64,000 bases of DNA, taken from Streptomyces asoensis (GTDB lineage: Bacteria > Actinomycetota > Actinomycetes > Streptomycetales > Streptomycetaceae). Below, in pieces: positions 26,655 through 35,909 of this stretch; the first letter of the stretch is position 1; each line of letters opens with the position of its first letter. The stretch covers positions 124,001 through 188,000 of the forward strand of contig NZ_CP049838.1 in NCBI RefSeq assembly GCF_013085465.1, written 5' to 3'. A program made the position numbers and the translations under genes. The notes under the pieces were generated by a model that saw nothing but the letters and a program-made list of their open reading frames with translations, was not told where the DNA came from and ran no database searches.

Positions 26655-27206
26655 GTGCAGACGTTGGTGGAGGAGGATGTCGCGGAGGCGCTTCGTGACG
26701 GGGGCGGCGAGGCGATTCGCCTGTACGTCTCCGCCTGCACCGAACGTATGGCGCCACTGTTCGTGGGCCTGCGGGCGGGCGTGCCGGGGCGGGAAGCCGA
26801 GCTGGACTTCTCTGCGGAGTCCGTGCGCGATCTTTGGTTTGTCGAGCGACCGCTCGTCGACGCCGCCGAGCGCGTATGCCTGCTGGAGCGGTTCCCGGAG
26901 CTTCAGCTGGACGAGGAGGGGATCACCCATGTCGCCGACACTTACGCCTTCTTCGCTGTCCTCTGCCTGCGATATGCCCCGCTAGCGCACGGGTCAGGAA
27001 GCGCTGATGAGGCGGTGTCCTGCGGCCATGCGGCGCTCACCGCGATGGGGATGCTGGACCAGAACGTGGCGGGTGCCAGCCTTCTCGCCGAGGAGCAACG
27101 GCTCCAGTCCCTCTCGCTGAGCGGTGACGCCTCAGGCCTGTGGAACGCGAGCGTCACGGCAGGGCGGGAGAGGTTGCATGCTGTGCTGGACCGCCTGCCC
27201 GGCTAG
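26655..27206 (+). CDS. DUF416-like hypothetical protein
   Basis: A 183-residue protein. GTG 26655 is chosen because homology-like sequence starts there (MQTLVEEDVAEALRDGG). The pattern YVSACTERMAPLFVGLRAG resembles the CxCER-M-x-PNY start of the DUF416 (YjaG) family. The later CGHAALTAMGMLDQN fits its helical C-terminal half. DUF416 proteins are small, all-helical and of unknown function. No operon partner; an intact IS5 element follows 40 bases downstream. Confidence 0.6.
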   Translation: MQTLVEEDVAEALRDGGGEAIRLYVSACTERMAPLFVGLRAGVPGREAELDFSAESVRDLWFVERPLVDAAERVCLLERFPELQLDEEGITHVADTYAFFAVLCLRYAPLAHGSGSADEAVSCGHAALTAMGMLDQNVAGASLLAEEQRLQSLSLSGDASGLWNASVTAGRERLHAVLDRLPG

Positions 27207-27314
27207 GCATGCTCCTGATCGCTGCCGGTCAGATACGGCCTCTTCTTGGAACTCCTAACGAATGATCTTCGAGCTGGTTGGATCGCTCCGGGGCTGACGA
27301 CCTGGGAGTGTGCG

Positions 27315-28142
27315 GTGGCGCGGCCGAAGCCGTGGGAAGTCGAAGACGAGCTGTGGGCGGTGATCGAGCCGTTGCTGCCCAAGGTGGAGCGTCGGACGCG
27401 GCATCCGGGACGCAAACGGCATCCTGGCCGGTTGGTCTTGCAGGGCGTCCTGTTCGTGCTGTGCACCGGGATCGCCTGGGAACATCTGCCGCAGGAACTC
27501 GGCTTCGGGCCGGGAATGACCTGCTGGCGCCGCCTGGTCGAGTGGACCGAGGCGGGTGTATGGCCCCGGCTGCACGGGGTCCTCCTCGCCGAACTCCGCA
27601 GCGCGAATGCCCTCGATTTCTCCCGTGCAGCCGTCGACGGCTCCCACATCCGGGCGTTGAAGGGAGGCGCCAAGACTGGACGAAGCCCGGTGGACCGCGG
27701 GAGGACGGGCAGCAAACACCACCTGATCACCGACACCACCGGCATCCCGCTCGCCGCCACCCTGACTGGGGGCAACCGCAACGATGTCACCCAGCTGATC
27801 CCGCTCCTCCACGCCGTGTCGCCCGTACGCGGCAAGCGCGGCAGGCCCCGACGCCGCCCCGACGTGGTGCTGGCCGACCGCGGCTACGACGACGACAAGT
27901 ACCGCCGACTGGTCTGGACCCACGGGGTGAAGCCGCCGATCGCCCGCCGTGGCACCGAGCACGGCTCCGGACTGGGCACCCAACGCCGGGTCGTGGAGCG
28001 CGTGTTCGCCCATTTGCATTGGTTCCGCCGCTTGCGAATCCGCTGGGAGATACGCGACGACATCCACGAAGCGTTCCTCACTCTCGGTTGCGCACTCATC
28101 TGCTGGCGACGCCTGATGCGATCGCGTAGGGGTGCTGGGTGA
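27315..28142 (+). CDS. IS5-family transposase, intact
   Basis: A 275-residue transposase. GTG 27315 follows GGGAGTGTGC; the ORF could extend to ATG 27246, but the family start VARPKPWEVEDELW fits the GTG. The DDE triad is visible: Asp in RAAVDGSHIRALKGG, Asp in VVLADRGYDDDKYR, and Glu in QRRVVERVFAHLHWFRRLR. It catalyses cut-and-paste movement of an IS5/IS427-type element. It is the only complete transposase in the window, so it is the best candidate for recent activity. GAACTCCTAACGAATGATC (27248-27266) may be the left end; the right end was not found. Confidence 0.88.
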   Translation: MARPKPWEVEDELWAVIEPLLPKVERRTRHPGRKRHPGRLVLQGVLFVLCTGIAWEHLPQELGFGPGMTCWRRLVEWTEAGVWPRLHGVLLAELRSANALDFSRAAVDGSHIRALKGGAKTGRSPVDRGRTGSKHHLITDTTGIPLAATLTGGNRNDVTQLIPLLHAVSPVRGKRGRPRRRPDVVLADRGYDDDKYRRLVWTHGVKPPIARRGTEHGSGLGTQRRVVERVFAHLHWFRRLRIRWEIRDDIHEAFLTLGCALICWRRLMRSRRGAG

Positions 28143-28237
28143 GACGACGTGCCGGACTTCCTGACGTCGCAGTTGCGGAGATGCGTAAGGCCGTAGTGGC
28201 GGCGAGGTTTTCTGACGGGACGTGCCGGTGGGGCGGA

Positions 28238-29089
28238 TCAGTGGGTGAAGGCGACAGATTCAGCGAGATCCTTCTGAGTCTCGAGCGCGGTGAGACGTTC
28301 GGTGAGTGCCGCGTGGATTGCGCTGTAGGTGTCGGAGCCGAGAGTCAGGCGCAGTGGCGGGCTCGGGTGGCGGGTGGTGTCGTAGATGGCGGCGGCGAGC
28401 TTGGCCGGGTCGCCGGTGAAGACGCTCTCGTCTGCGGTTTCCAGGTAGTGCCGGGTCTGGCCGACGGCATTGTCGCGGTAGACGGTCGTTTCGGTGGTGT
28501 ATTGCAGGGCCGAAGCGAAGCCGGTGCGGGTGGCGCCGGGCTCGACCAGAGTGAGGTGAATGTTGAAGTCGCAGACCTCGCGGCTGACGCTCTCGGTGAA
28601 GCCCTCCAGCCCCCACTTGCCCGCGTGATAGGAGCTGTGAGTGGGGATACCGACCTGGCCGCCCACGCTGGAGATCTGGATGATCCGGCCACCGCCCTGC
28701 TCACGCATCGGCGGCAGGAAGGCACGGGTGATCACCATCGGCGCGAGCAGGAGGACCTCGATCTGGTCGCGAATCTGCTCGACGGTCATTTCCTCGGCGG
28801 CGCCCACAACCGCGTATCCGGCATTGTTGACCACAATGTCCACCGGCCCGGACCGGAGAGTCCTGCCGACCACCTTGTCCACGTCGGCCGGCCGCGTGAG
28901 GTCGAGGATCTCGACAGTCAGCCGGTCGCCGTACGTCTCGCGCAGGTCTTCCAGGGCTGCCGGGCGGCGGACCGTCGCCGTAACGCGGTCGCCGTTCCGG
29001 AGGGCGTGCTCGGTGAGATGACGGCCCAGCCCACCGGAGGCTCCGGTGACGAACCAGTGACGTAAGGCCTTTTCGGAGGGAGCGGGCAT
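28238..29089 (-). CDS. Short-chain dehydrogenase/reductase
   Basis: A 283-residue classical SDR. ATG 29089 follows GGAGACCCCC; an upstream ATG (29125) is rejected. The cofactor motif is FVTGASGGLGRHLTEHAL, the structural motif is VVNNAGYAVVG, the catalytic Ser is in IIQISSVGGQVG and Tyr/Lys are in SSYHAGKWGLEG. The Arg pair after the first strand (TVRRP) suggests NADPH. The substrate is unknown. The gene is divergent from a TetR gene across a long palindrome and is very likely controlled by it. Confidence 0.92.
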   Translation of the reverse strand: MPAPSEKALRHWFVTGASGGLGRHLTEHALRNGDRVTATVRRPAALEDLRETYGDRLTVEILDLTRPADVDKVVGRTLRSGPVDIVVNNAGYAVVGAAEEMTVEQIRDQIEVLLLAPMVITRAFLPPMREQGGGRIIQISSVGGQVGIPTHSSYHAGKWGLEGFTESVSREVCDFNIHLTLVEPGATRTGFASALQYTTETTVYRDNAVGQTRHYLETADESVFTGDPAKLAAAIYDTTRHPSPPLRLTLGSDTYSAIHAALTERLTALETQKDLAESVAFTH

Positions 29090-29114
29090 GGGGGTCTCCT
29101 GAAGTAGAGTGATA

Positions 29115-29156
29115 CCGGAATCCATTCCGTTTAAAGTTAAGCGGAACGGATTCCGG
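29115..29156. promoter_or_regulatory. Large palindromic operator between SDR and TetR genes
   Basis: CCGGAATCCATTCCGTTT (29115-29132) and AAGCGGAACGGATTCCGG (29139-29156) are inverted repeats matching at 16 of 18 positions around a 6-base AT core. Each arm itself contains a GGAATCC/TTCCG pair, so it could hold two TetR dimers. It covers the likely promoters of both genes. Confidence 0.8.
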
Positions 29157-29190
29157 AAAGCAACCGGAGACCGACACCGAAGGAACCCGC

Positions 29191-29766
29191 ATGCCCGCCA
29201 CGCCCCGCCGCACCAGGAGCGACGCGCTTCAGAACCGCGAGCGCCTGCTGGAGGTCGCCGCGCAGGCCTTCTCCGAGCAGGGGCTGGACACCGCGCCTGC
29301 CGCCATCGCCAAGCAGGCGGGCGTCGGTGTCGGCACGCTCTACCGGCACTTCCCGACTCGGGAAGTCCTCATCGACGCCGCCTACCGGCGCCAACTCACC
29401 CAGGTGTGCGAGAAGGTGAACGACCTTCTCACCCAGCATCCGGCCGCCGAGGCCACCCGGATGTGGATGGAACACTTCATCCACTACGCCACGGCAAAGA
29501 GCGGAATGTCCGAAGCCCTCAACGCGGTCATCGCCTCCGGCATCGATCCATACTCCGACAGTCGCGCACTCCTTACCGACGCCGTCGCCACCCTCCTCAC
29601 GGCCGGCGCCCGAGACGGAAGCCTGCGAACGGACGTCGCCCCGGACAATGTCCTACTCCTCATGGGTGGCATCGCCTATTCCGTGCAGCACGGCACCAAA
29701 GAGCAAGCCCGTCCGCTCGTCGACCTCTTCATGGACGCGCTGACCAAGAACTCGACCGCGAGCTGA
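29191..29766 (+). CDS. TetR-family regulator
   Basis: A 191-residue protein, ATG 29191 behind GAAGGAACCCGC. It starts MPATPRRTRSDALQNRERLL; the helix-turn-helix is AFSEQGLDTAPAAIAKQAGV followed by GVGTLYRHFPTREVLIDAAY, typical of the SACE_7040/YP_-type C-terminal group (TetR_C_33-like). Members usually repress an adjacent SDR. The divergent arrangement and the palindrome at 29115-29156 support autoregulation and repression of the SDR gene. Confidence 0.92.
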   Translation: MPATPRRTRSDALQNRERLLEVAAQAFSEQGLDTAPAAIAKQAGVGVGTLYRHFPTREVLIDAAYRRQLTQVCEKVNDLLTQHPAAEATRMWMEHFIHYATAKSGMSEALNAVIASGIDPYSDSRALLTDAVATLLTAGARDGSLRTDVAPDNVLLLMGGIAYSVQHGTKEQARPLVDLFMDALTKNSTAS

Positions 29767-30080
29767 GCCCAAACTCCCGGACCGGCACGCCAACGCGAGT
29801 GCAGCCACGGTCAATTCATCGAGTGGCTGTGTCGGCATACTGACCTTGAATGCGTGATGTCGTCTGTCCGGTGACATCGAAGTTGGTCGGTTGCGGCGCC
29901 TTGACCTGCGGCAAACAAGGTCGAGGACACAACTTCCCAGCGTCCGCGCTGGGCCGCAGTGTTAGAAGCTGAGTCACATCTCCTTTCAGCAGGTCACAGC
30001 GCCATGAAGCCCGGTCGTGATCTGGTTTGGCGTTCGGTCGGGCGTCGATGGGCGGGCAGCCGAACGGCACGGAGGTACCT
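29767..30080. other. Intergenic, nothing identified
   Basis: About 310 bases between the TetR stop and the IS5 remnant. No ORF with a ribosome binding site was seen. The base composition is less GC-rich than average, consistent with IS flanking DNA. Confidence 0.4.
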
Positions 30081-30411
30081 TCAGGCGGCTGCCGCGAGAG
30101 TGGCCGGGACCGCCTTGGTGCGGCGGAGCTGCCGGGCCAGGCGGCGGGACATCAGGGTGATGAAGGCCCACTGAATGTGGGCTTCGGCATGGGACATATT
30201 GCGTTCGTAGTCCCTTGCGTTGCGCCGGGCCCGCCTCGTCCACGAATTCGACCGTTCCACCACCCACCGCTTCGGTAGCACGACAAAGCCGTCGGCGTCC
30301 TTGGGGCGGGGAACTCCTCGCCGCCGTAGGCGTTGTCGGGAGAAGGCGTTCGAGCAGGGTCCATTCGAGGTCGCTGGTGTCGGAGGGGTAGTGGTAGCGG
30401 GGCAGCAGCAT
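30081..30411 (-). pseudogene. IS5 (IS427-group) transposase with internal deletion
   Basis: ATG 30411 begins [25 protein letters not shown], the family N-terminus. After about 25 codons the sequence jumps, with a frame change, to the C-terminus ([40 protein letters not shown]), ending at 30081. The DDE Glu (WVVERS) remains but both Asp are deleted. Confidence 0.82.
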
Positions 30412-30484
30412 GACGGTGCCGGGCCACGGCCTGTGGAGGGAGCCAACTGCGGGGCGGTCGCGGCCCGTTGCCTGTCTTTCCGGT

Positions 30485-30895
30485 TCACTCCAGGTTGGAC
30501 AGCACCTGGAGGGTGAACTCGATCGCGCCCATCTCGGCCATGACGGTGCGGATATAGGGGTCGTCGGGGGTCTTGGTCTGGTGCGGGAGGAGGATTCCGG
30601 CGATGAAGTTCTCGACGCGGTGGTGGACGGTGTCGAAGAAGGCCCGTTCGTAACCGATCCACACCTCCGGCGCGTCGTCCAGCAGCTGGTATCCCCACTT
30701 TCTGTCCCAGGTCACGGGCGGCAGACCGCGCGCGGCGGCGACCTTGCGCAGGTGCGCGAGCCCGGTGTGGATCTGCGCGCGGGTGCGTTCGGTGGCGGCC
30801 ATGAGCTGGGTGATGGTCAGTCCGGCGGGGCGGGCCTCCTGCCGGGCGCTGAGGATCGCTTCGGCGTGAACGTGAGCGGTGACTCCCCGCCCCAT
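30485..30895 (-). CDS. RacP-like protein
   Basis: A 136-residue protein, ATG 30895, three bases after the stop of the broken DUF6192 gene, so the two form one transcription unit. It has an N-terminal winged-helix-like segment ([36 protein letters not shown]) and a C-terminal part [20 protein letters not shown]. This fits the Streptomyces family annotated RacP, often found beside DUF6192 genes. The function is unknown; DNA binding is inferred. Confidence 0.7.
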   Translation of the reverse strand: MGRGVTAHVHAEAILSARQEARPAGLTITQLMAATERTRAQIHTGLAHLRKVAAARGLPPVTWDRKWGYQLLDDAPEVWIGYERAFFDTVHHRVENFIAGILLPHQTKTPDDPYIRTVMAEMGAIEFTLQVLSNLE

Positions 30896-30898
30896 CGC

Positions 30899-31796
30899 CT
30901 ACTCACCCGAGCCATTCAGCAGCTTCTGGAGCTGCTCGTCCAGGTCGATCTCGCCGCGGGTGACGGCGTTCTCGATCCAGTCTGCGGCGACGCGTACCCG
31001 CGAAAGTCCTCGGCCGATGGTGTCTCGTTCGGCGTCGTCGTAGTGTTCGCCGCGCAGGTTGGGAACGATCCTGCCGGCCGTGGTGACGAATTGCGCGCAG
31101 GCTGCGACCAGGTCCATGAACTGGGCACTGTGCTCCATGTGTAGTTGCGGGGCTGCCTCCTGGTGCACGAACTGGGCCTGCTGGCGGAACCGGTCGAACT
31201 GGGCTTCGTTGACTGCATGCCGGGCGGTGTCGTCGGCCATGGCCTTGTTGGCGACCGCCGGACGGCGCAGGAAGTCAGTGGTCACCGCCGCCGCGACCGC
31301 GTCGTCGGTGGCCAGGTCGTGGATCGCTTCGGCCTTCTCCTGGACGCTCTCCGGGGAGTCGACCTTCCAGCCCACCATGCGTTTCGCGCTGTCGTGCGTC
31401 CACCGGGCCTGGCCGCCGCGCGGGCTGGGCGGGGGGGTGACCGCCTCGAAACGTTCCTGCTCATCGGGGATGCCGGCCAGGATCTTGTGGATGGTGTGTG
31501 AGACGTCCGCCCGTCGGCTCTCCTTCGGCCAGCGCGAGGACACTCACCGGTAACTGCGGACCGTCGTATAGGCCAGTCCCACGTCTTCGGCGAACATCCG
31601 GATGGCCTCACTGGCGGTGAACAGGTCTTCCTTCCCGGACGGATTCGCGCCCCCCATACGAGCGCATCGGCTCGATCTCCACAGCCGCGTCCCCGAGCCG
31701 CCACTGAGCGCCACTCAGCGTGGCCACCCAGTCCCGCCCCAGCTTGACCAGCTCGTCGTAGCGTTCCCGGGTCACACTGCCGATCATCGCGGGCAT
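30899..31796 (-). pseudogene. DUF6192-family protein broken by frameshift and nonsense mutation
   Basis: ATG 31796 starts MPAMIGSVTRERYDELVKLG and QWRLGDAAVEIEPMRSYGG. A run of six G (C-run near 31654-31659 on the plus strand) then shifts the frame. With one G fewer it would continue KEDLFTASEAIRMFAEDVGL and AYTTVRSYR. There a TGA at 31544-31546 stands where the family has Trp (YRWVSSRWPKE). The frame continues from GTG 31543 with SSRWPKESRRADVSHTIHKI to 30899. The 214-residue downstream part could be expressed alone. Two independent lesions suggest real decay rather than a sequencing error. Confidence 0.7.
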
Positions 31797-31954
31797 CCGG
31801 ACATCACCCCCGGCGGACCCGGGTGCGGCACCCATTTCATGCCGTCAACTCGCCCCGGCAGACCGTCGCATCGCACGATCCGACCGGCACCAAGGCCCCG
31901 CCAGGGCACACGCCCTCGCAGCGAAGCACGATGCCAGCCGCCGAATGCGCGGTC

Positions 31955-32294
31955 TCACAACCGGGCGTCCCTCGCGCGCCGCTTGTGCCAGGCCCGTTTG
32001 CGGCAAGCGGGAGAGCAGTACCTTGTCGAGGCAGGATGCTCGACCCCGACCGTCCACCACGCGCCGCACTCCGGGCAACTGGACGTCACGCAGGCCTGGA
32101 CCGCCTCGGTCCTCGCCCGCGCCCGCCCGCCGCATCCGCCGCCGGTGCCGCGACCGGCAGGCCGACGAACAGAACACTGCTGTCACCTTCGCCGACGGCA
32201 TCAGCGGACCACCGCACCCACGGCACAACCGCGGCCCCGCATCGTCGTCCGTGACCACGCCCAGCCGCAGCCGGGGCACGCCGTCCCTGCCCAT
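31955..32294 (-). pseudogene. Double zinc-finger protein with frameshift
   Basis: The first frame, from ATG 32294 or a nearby GTG, gives LCRGCGGPLMPSAKVTAVFC then SSACRSRHRRRMRR, a CxxC...CxxxC finger. In the GC-rich stretch near 32125-32137 the frame shifts by one. The other frame gives CPECGAWWTVGVEHPASTRY then CSPACRKRAWHKRRARDARL and a stop at 31955, a second finger of the same design. The duplicated-finger protein is plausible only after correcting one base. Family: small FCS/MYM-like zinc proteins common in Streptomyces mobile regions; function unknown. Confidence 0.6.
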
Positions 32295-32389
32295 GCAGTC
32301 ACCGTACGACCAGCCGCATGGCGCCCGAGGGAACAGGGCCTCGGTGCCTCGAGGCGGGTCCGCGGCGCTCACGCAGATCTGCAGCAAGA

Positions 32390-33000
32390 ACTTTCCTGGT
32401 TGGGCCTATGACGAAGCTGACAGGACGGCACAATGCTGCTGCTTGCGTGAGCGTACGGCTACGCAGAGGGATCAGCATGCTCGGAGGGCAGTATGACGGG
32501 GGCGGACGATGGGTCGTTGTACGAACGGGCGAGCGATCGGCATCGGCGGGGGCGGCCGGAGGAAGCCGTGCCCCTGCTGCAAGAACTCCTCCGGCAGGAG
32601 CCCGAGCACGTTGCCGCGCGGTACGCGTACGGGATTTGTCTGACCGACACCGGCAGGCATGGCGAAGCGCAAGTGCAGTTCCGGCGCCTCCTGGACGGCG
32701 ATCCGCGGCACTACGAGGCTGCCTACCGCCTGGGCCGGCTCCTCCAGGCAGACGCCGATCCGCAAGGGGCGGCGGAGGCGTACCGCAAAGTCCTGGAGGC
32801 TGCCCGGCAAGTGCTCGGGGTAGCCGAGTTCCGCGACACAGCAGCCAGGCTGCGAGCCTGCCAGGACACTCCCGGAACCACCGTCCCCGTGTCTCCCCCC
32901 GCCCCCGCCGGGCTACCTGTCACCGGCAGGCCCATCACCCCGGGCCCACCGACCCTGCGCGCCCAGTCCGACACCCACCGCGTCGCCGACCGGGGCGCAC
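32390..33000 (+). repeat. Direct repeat, copy 1 (upstream region plus TPR domain)
   Basis: Bases 32390-33000 recur at 35299-35909 (offset 2909) with only about five mismatches seen. The repeat begins about 100 bases before the start codon and ends inside the gene after the Pro-rich linker. The near identity implies recent duplication or ongoing gene conversion. Confidence 0.9.
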
Positions 33001-33611
33001 CGGGGAAGAAGGTCCGCCTGATGCCCCGCCATCTCATCCCCGCCATGGTGGGGAAGGCGTTTCTCGCCGTTGTTGCAGCCCTTGCTGCGGCCCAGGTTCT
33101 GGTGGCCAACGAGGTCGCACTGCTGCTCCTGGCCATCACCTTCTTTCTCCTGCCATGGGTTGTCAGCCTGCTCGTCGGTGCTGCCGCCGTCGTGGGCACG
33201 CTCACGGGAGTCTTGGGGGGCGAGAGCCTGCTGGAGTATCTGTCGTTTGTGCCGATGACCGTGGTACTAACCGTTGCGGCCGGGGTCCCGGTGGCCCTGG
33301 TGAGGTCGCGCACCTGGAGTGCCGATTTTTACGAATACGGAGTCGACGTAAAGTCCGGCTTCATCCGCCGCAAGGTCCAGTTCGTCTGGTACTACCAGAT
33401 CGTCGAGTCACCCAGCTATGTACGCACCTTCGGCACGTACTTCACCAACACGGCGTCACTCGGCCTCCGCTACAACGAGGCGGGCGCTTACTCGACTGCC
33501 TACGTGGAGCTGCCGGGTATCGGCACTCCGAACCAGGTGAAGGAGATCGGCCGGTACGTCGAGTCACGGATCTTCCCCGAGCGTTATGACGTCCGGAAGT
33601 TCGTGACGTGA
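32493..33611 (+). CDS. TPR-membrane-PH domain protein, paralogue A
   Basis: A 372-residue protein, ATG 32493 behind GGAGGGCAGT. Residues 5-105 are TPR repeats (RPEEAVPLLQELLRQEPEHV; HGEAQVQFRRLLDGDPRHYE; GAAEAYRKVLEAARQ). A Pro-rich linker spans 120-165. Residues 169-277 hold three or four membrane helices (FLAVVAALAAAQVLVANEVA; LLLLAITFFLLPWVVSLLVG; VVLTVAAGVPVALV). The C-terminus (280-372) is a bacterial PH-like domain with DFYEYGVDVKSGFIRRKVQF, WYYQIVESPSYVRTFG and YFTNTASLGLRYNEAG. TPR and PH domains suggest a membrane-bound scaffold. It faces a convergent Pro/Gly-rich gene 32 bases downstream. The paralogue at 35402 shares both ends but not the membrane segment. Confidence 0.85.
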   Translation: MTGADDGSLYERASDRHRRGRPEEAVPLLQELLRQEPEHVAARYAYGICLTDTGRHGEAQVQFRRLLDGDPRHYEAAYRLGRLLQADADPQGAAEAYRKVLEAARQVLGVAEFRDTAARLRACQDTPGTTVPVSPPAPAGLPVTGRPITPGPPTLRAQSDTHRVADRGAPGKKVRLMPRHLIPAMVGKAFLAVVAALAAAQVLVANEVALLLLAITFFLLPWVVSLLVGAAAVVGTLTGVLGGESLLEYLSFVPMTVVLTVAAGVPVALVRSRTWSADFYEYGVDVKSGFIRRKVQFVWYYQIVESPSYVRTFGTYFTNTASLGLRYNEAGAYSTAYVELPGIGTPNQVKEIGRYVESRIFPERYDVRKFVT

Positions 33612-33643
33612 CCCCGCCCCGACCCAACGGGCGGCCGCAGGAA

Positions 33644-35005
33644 TCACTCCATGGTGCCCGGCGGGTCGATGGCGAAGAAGCTTTCATGACCGCACGCACT
33701 GGCGTCCCCGTCTGGGCAGACCTCCCCGTCCCCTTCCGTACCCGTCACTGGGCCGTCGGGCAGCCCACCGTCGAATTCGAACCCGGTCGCTCCGAAGTCC
33801 TCCCCGGGAAGATGCTGTTCGGTATCCCCGGCCGACCCGCCGCCCGGGACCGAGGGCTGCTCCTGCCCGCCTTCCTGCCCAGACGAGTCGCCCGACACAG
33901 GAGACTGCTGAGGCTGGCCCGGTCCGCCGCCCTGCGCTGCATAAAGTGCGTCAGTGACCGCGTCTTGTCCCTGGGGCTGTCCGGTGTCGGCTGTCGGACC
34001 AGCAGAGCTGAGGCCCGGCATCGGCACAACAGAGGTCGCATCTTCCGTCGAAGCATCCAGAACAGCTGCGGGAGCAGCGCCGCCGGTGCTGACGGCGACC
34101 TCAGTGACCTGTGCGGGGGCCGGAGCGTCGGCCGTGGGGCCGGGACATTCGTCGCCCGTCGGCAAGGCAGTTGACGATACGGCCTGTTCCGCTTGATGCA
34201 GGGGCTGCTCGACTTGGTGGTCCGGTGCCTGTTGACCCACTGGATCCTGGTCGGCATGAGTGTGCGCGTGCGTCGCCATCGGTGGAAGCCCGGCGTTGAC
34301 TGCGGAGCCTGGCACGGCATGCGGGTGCGAGGAGTCGATTGGCTCCTTGCCGGGGGTCGCATGCGGTGCTTTCTCGTCCCAGTCAGCGGAATGCTCGGCC
34401 ACCTTCGCCGGTTGGGTTCCCGTCTGCGACAAGCCGCCGCCTACGCTGGGCGAGCAGCTGAAACACGTGACAGGTGCGTCGGGGGACGGTTCTGCGCACG
34501 CTGTGGTCTCGGGTACGCCGGCTACGACGCCACCGTCCTGGTACCCGTACGGCAACGATGTGTCCGGGTGAGCGACGTCTGCGGTGGCGTCTGGTGAATC
34601 CTGCTGCTGCAGCCGCAGCAAATCGGCTTCCGCGTCCCGCACGCCGGCAAGTCCCCAGGCCAGCTGATCCGGACCACCAGGACTCACTGGCCCATCTCCC
34701 GAGCGGAGCCATTGGCCCAGACCCGTCCGCTTCACGATTTCTTGCGTGACAACAAGGAAACGCATGTATGTCGCGTTCCCGTCGTCGAAGACGTGCTGGT
34801 AGCTGTAGAGGTAGTGCTCAGCGGCGGCCAGGTCTTGATCCCTCCAGTAGCGAGGGATGTCATCGCGATGGTGCTTCGCCAGTCCCCAGGCGTTCAAAGC
34901 GCGCTCTTGGGGACTGCTGCCAGAGGCCATGCCTCGAAAATGAGCTATCCAGTGGCTCACACGGTCCGCGTTCACGGCCGCCGACGGAGTGCCCCGCCCG
35001 ACCAT
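33644..35005 (-). CDS. Large Pro/Gly/Gln-rich protein A with conserved C-terminal motif
   Basis: A 453-residue protein, ATG 35005 directly behind GGAGGGGCG. Residues 15-125 look folded and helical (RVSHWIAHFRGMASGSSPQE; YWRDQDLAAAEHYLYSYQHV; TYMRFLVVTQEIVKRTGLGQ). The rest is long, disordered and rich in Pro, Gly, Ala, Gln and Asp. It shares with the paralogue at 36436 the units ADWDEKAPHATPGK and SHPHAVPGSA, SGQEGGQEQPS, and the tail DFGATGFEFDGGLPDGPVT. No signal peptide or membrane helix is seen. No family is recognised. Convergence with the TPR-PH gene, repeated in both units, suggests the products act together. Confidence 0.7.
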   Translation of the reverse strand: MVGRGTPSAAVNADRVSHWIAHFRGMASGSSPQERALNAWGLAKHHRDDIPRYWRDQDLAAAEHYLYSYQHVFDDGNATYMRFLVVTQEIVKRTGLGQWLRSGDGPVSPGGPDQLAWGLAGVRDAEADLLRLQQQDSPDATADVAHPDTSLPYGYQDGGVVAGVPETTACAEPSPDAPVTCFSCSPSVGGGLSQTGTQPAKVAEHSADWDEKAPHATPGKEPIDSSHPHAVPGSAVNAGLPPMATHAHTHADQDPVGQQAPDHQVEQPLHQAEQAVSSTALPTGDECPGPTADAPAPAQVTEVAVSTGGAAPAAVLDASTEDATSVVPMPGLSSAGPTADTGQPQGQDAVTDALYAAQGGGPGQPQQSPVSGDSSGQEGGQEQPSVPGGGSAGDTEQHLPGEDFGATGFEFDGGLPDGPVTGTEGDGEVCPDGDASACGHESFFAIDPPGTME

Positions 35006-35298
35006 CGCCCCTCCGTCACGGTTCGTGGGGGTTGATGGGCGTGGGTGTTGTGATCACGCCCTAAAGGTCTCCTGATCAGTTTGCGCTCCGGACATGCCCG
35101 AGATACAGGCATGTGTCCACTCTGCTGAGAGCAGCCGGCCCGTCCCGCGCCCAGGCCCGTGCGTGTCCGCACCCGGAAGCCGGGCGCAATCCGGCTGTCC
35201 CTGGCCCCACTGCGCTGAGCACCCACTCTTCGACATCCCGAGCACATACTGGCGGCGCGTCGAGGCTTCGGAGACGTCCGGGAGTAATTCCGCGGCGA

Positions 35299-35909
35299 AT
35301 TTTCCTGGTTGGGCCTATGGCGAAGCTGACAGGACGGCACAATGCTGCTGCTTGCGTGAGCGTACGGCTACGCAGAGGGATCAGCATGCTCGGAGGGCAG
35401 TATGACGGGGGCGGACGATGGGTCGTTGTACGAACGGGCGAGCGATCGGCATCGGCGGGGGCGGCCGGAGGAAGCCGTGCCCCTGCTGCAAGAACTCCTC
35501 CGGCAGGAGCCCGAGCACGTTGCCGCGCGGTACGCGTACGGGATTTGTCTCACCGACACCGGCAGGCATGGCGAAGCGCAAGTGCAGTTCCGGCGCCTCC
35601 TGGACGACGATCCGCGGCACTACGAGGCTGCCTACCGCCTGGGCCGGCTCCTCCAGGCAGACGCCGATCCGCAAGGGGCGGCGGAGGCGTACCGCAAAGT
35701 CCTGGAGGCTGCCCGGCAAGTGCTCGGGGTAGCCGAGTTCCGCGACACAGCAGCCAGGCTGCGAGCCTGCCAGGACACTCCCGGAACCACCGTCCCCGTG
35801 TCTCCCCCCGCCCCCGCCGGGCTACCTGTCACCGGCAGGCCCATCACCCCGGGCCCACCGACCCTGCGCGCCCAGTCCGACACCCACCACGTCGCCGACC
35901 GGGGCGCAC
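35299..35909 (+). repeat. Direct repeat, copy 2 (upstream region plus TPR domain)
   Basis: Second copy of the 611-base block described at 32390-33000. A second shared block, encoding the PH-like end, is 33326-33611 in unit A and 36130-36415 in unit B, with slightly more differences. Confidence 0.9.

Noticed and set aside
35006..35298. Small ORF upstream of TPR paralogue B
   Set aside because: Frames join the repeat in the wrong frame; no start signal.
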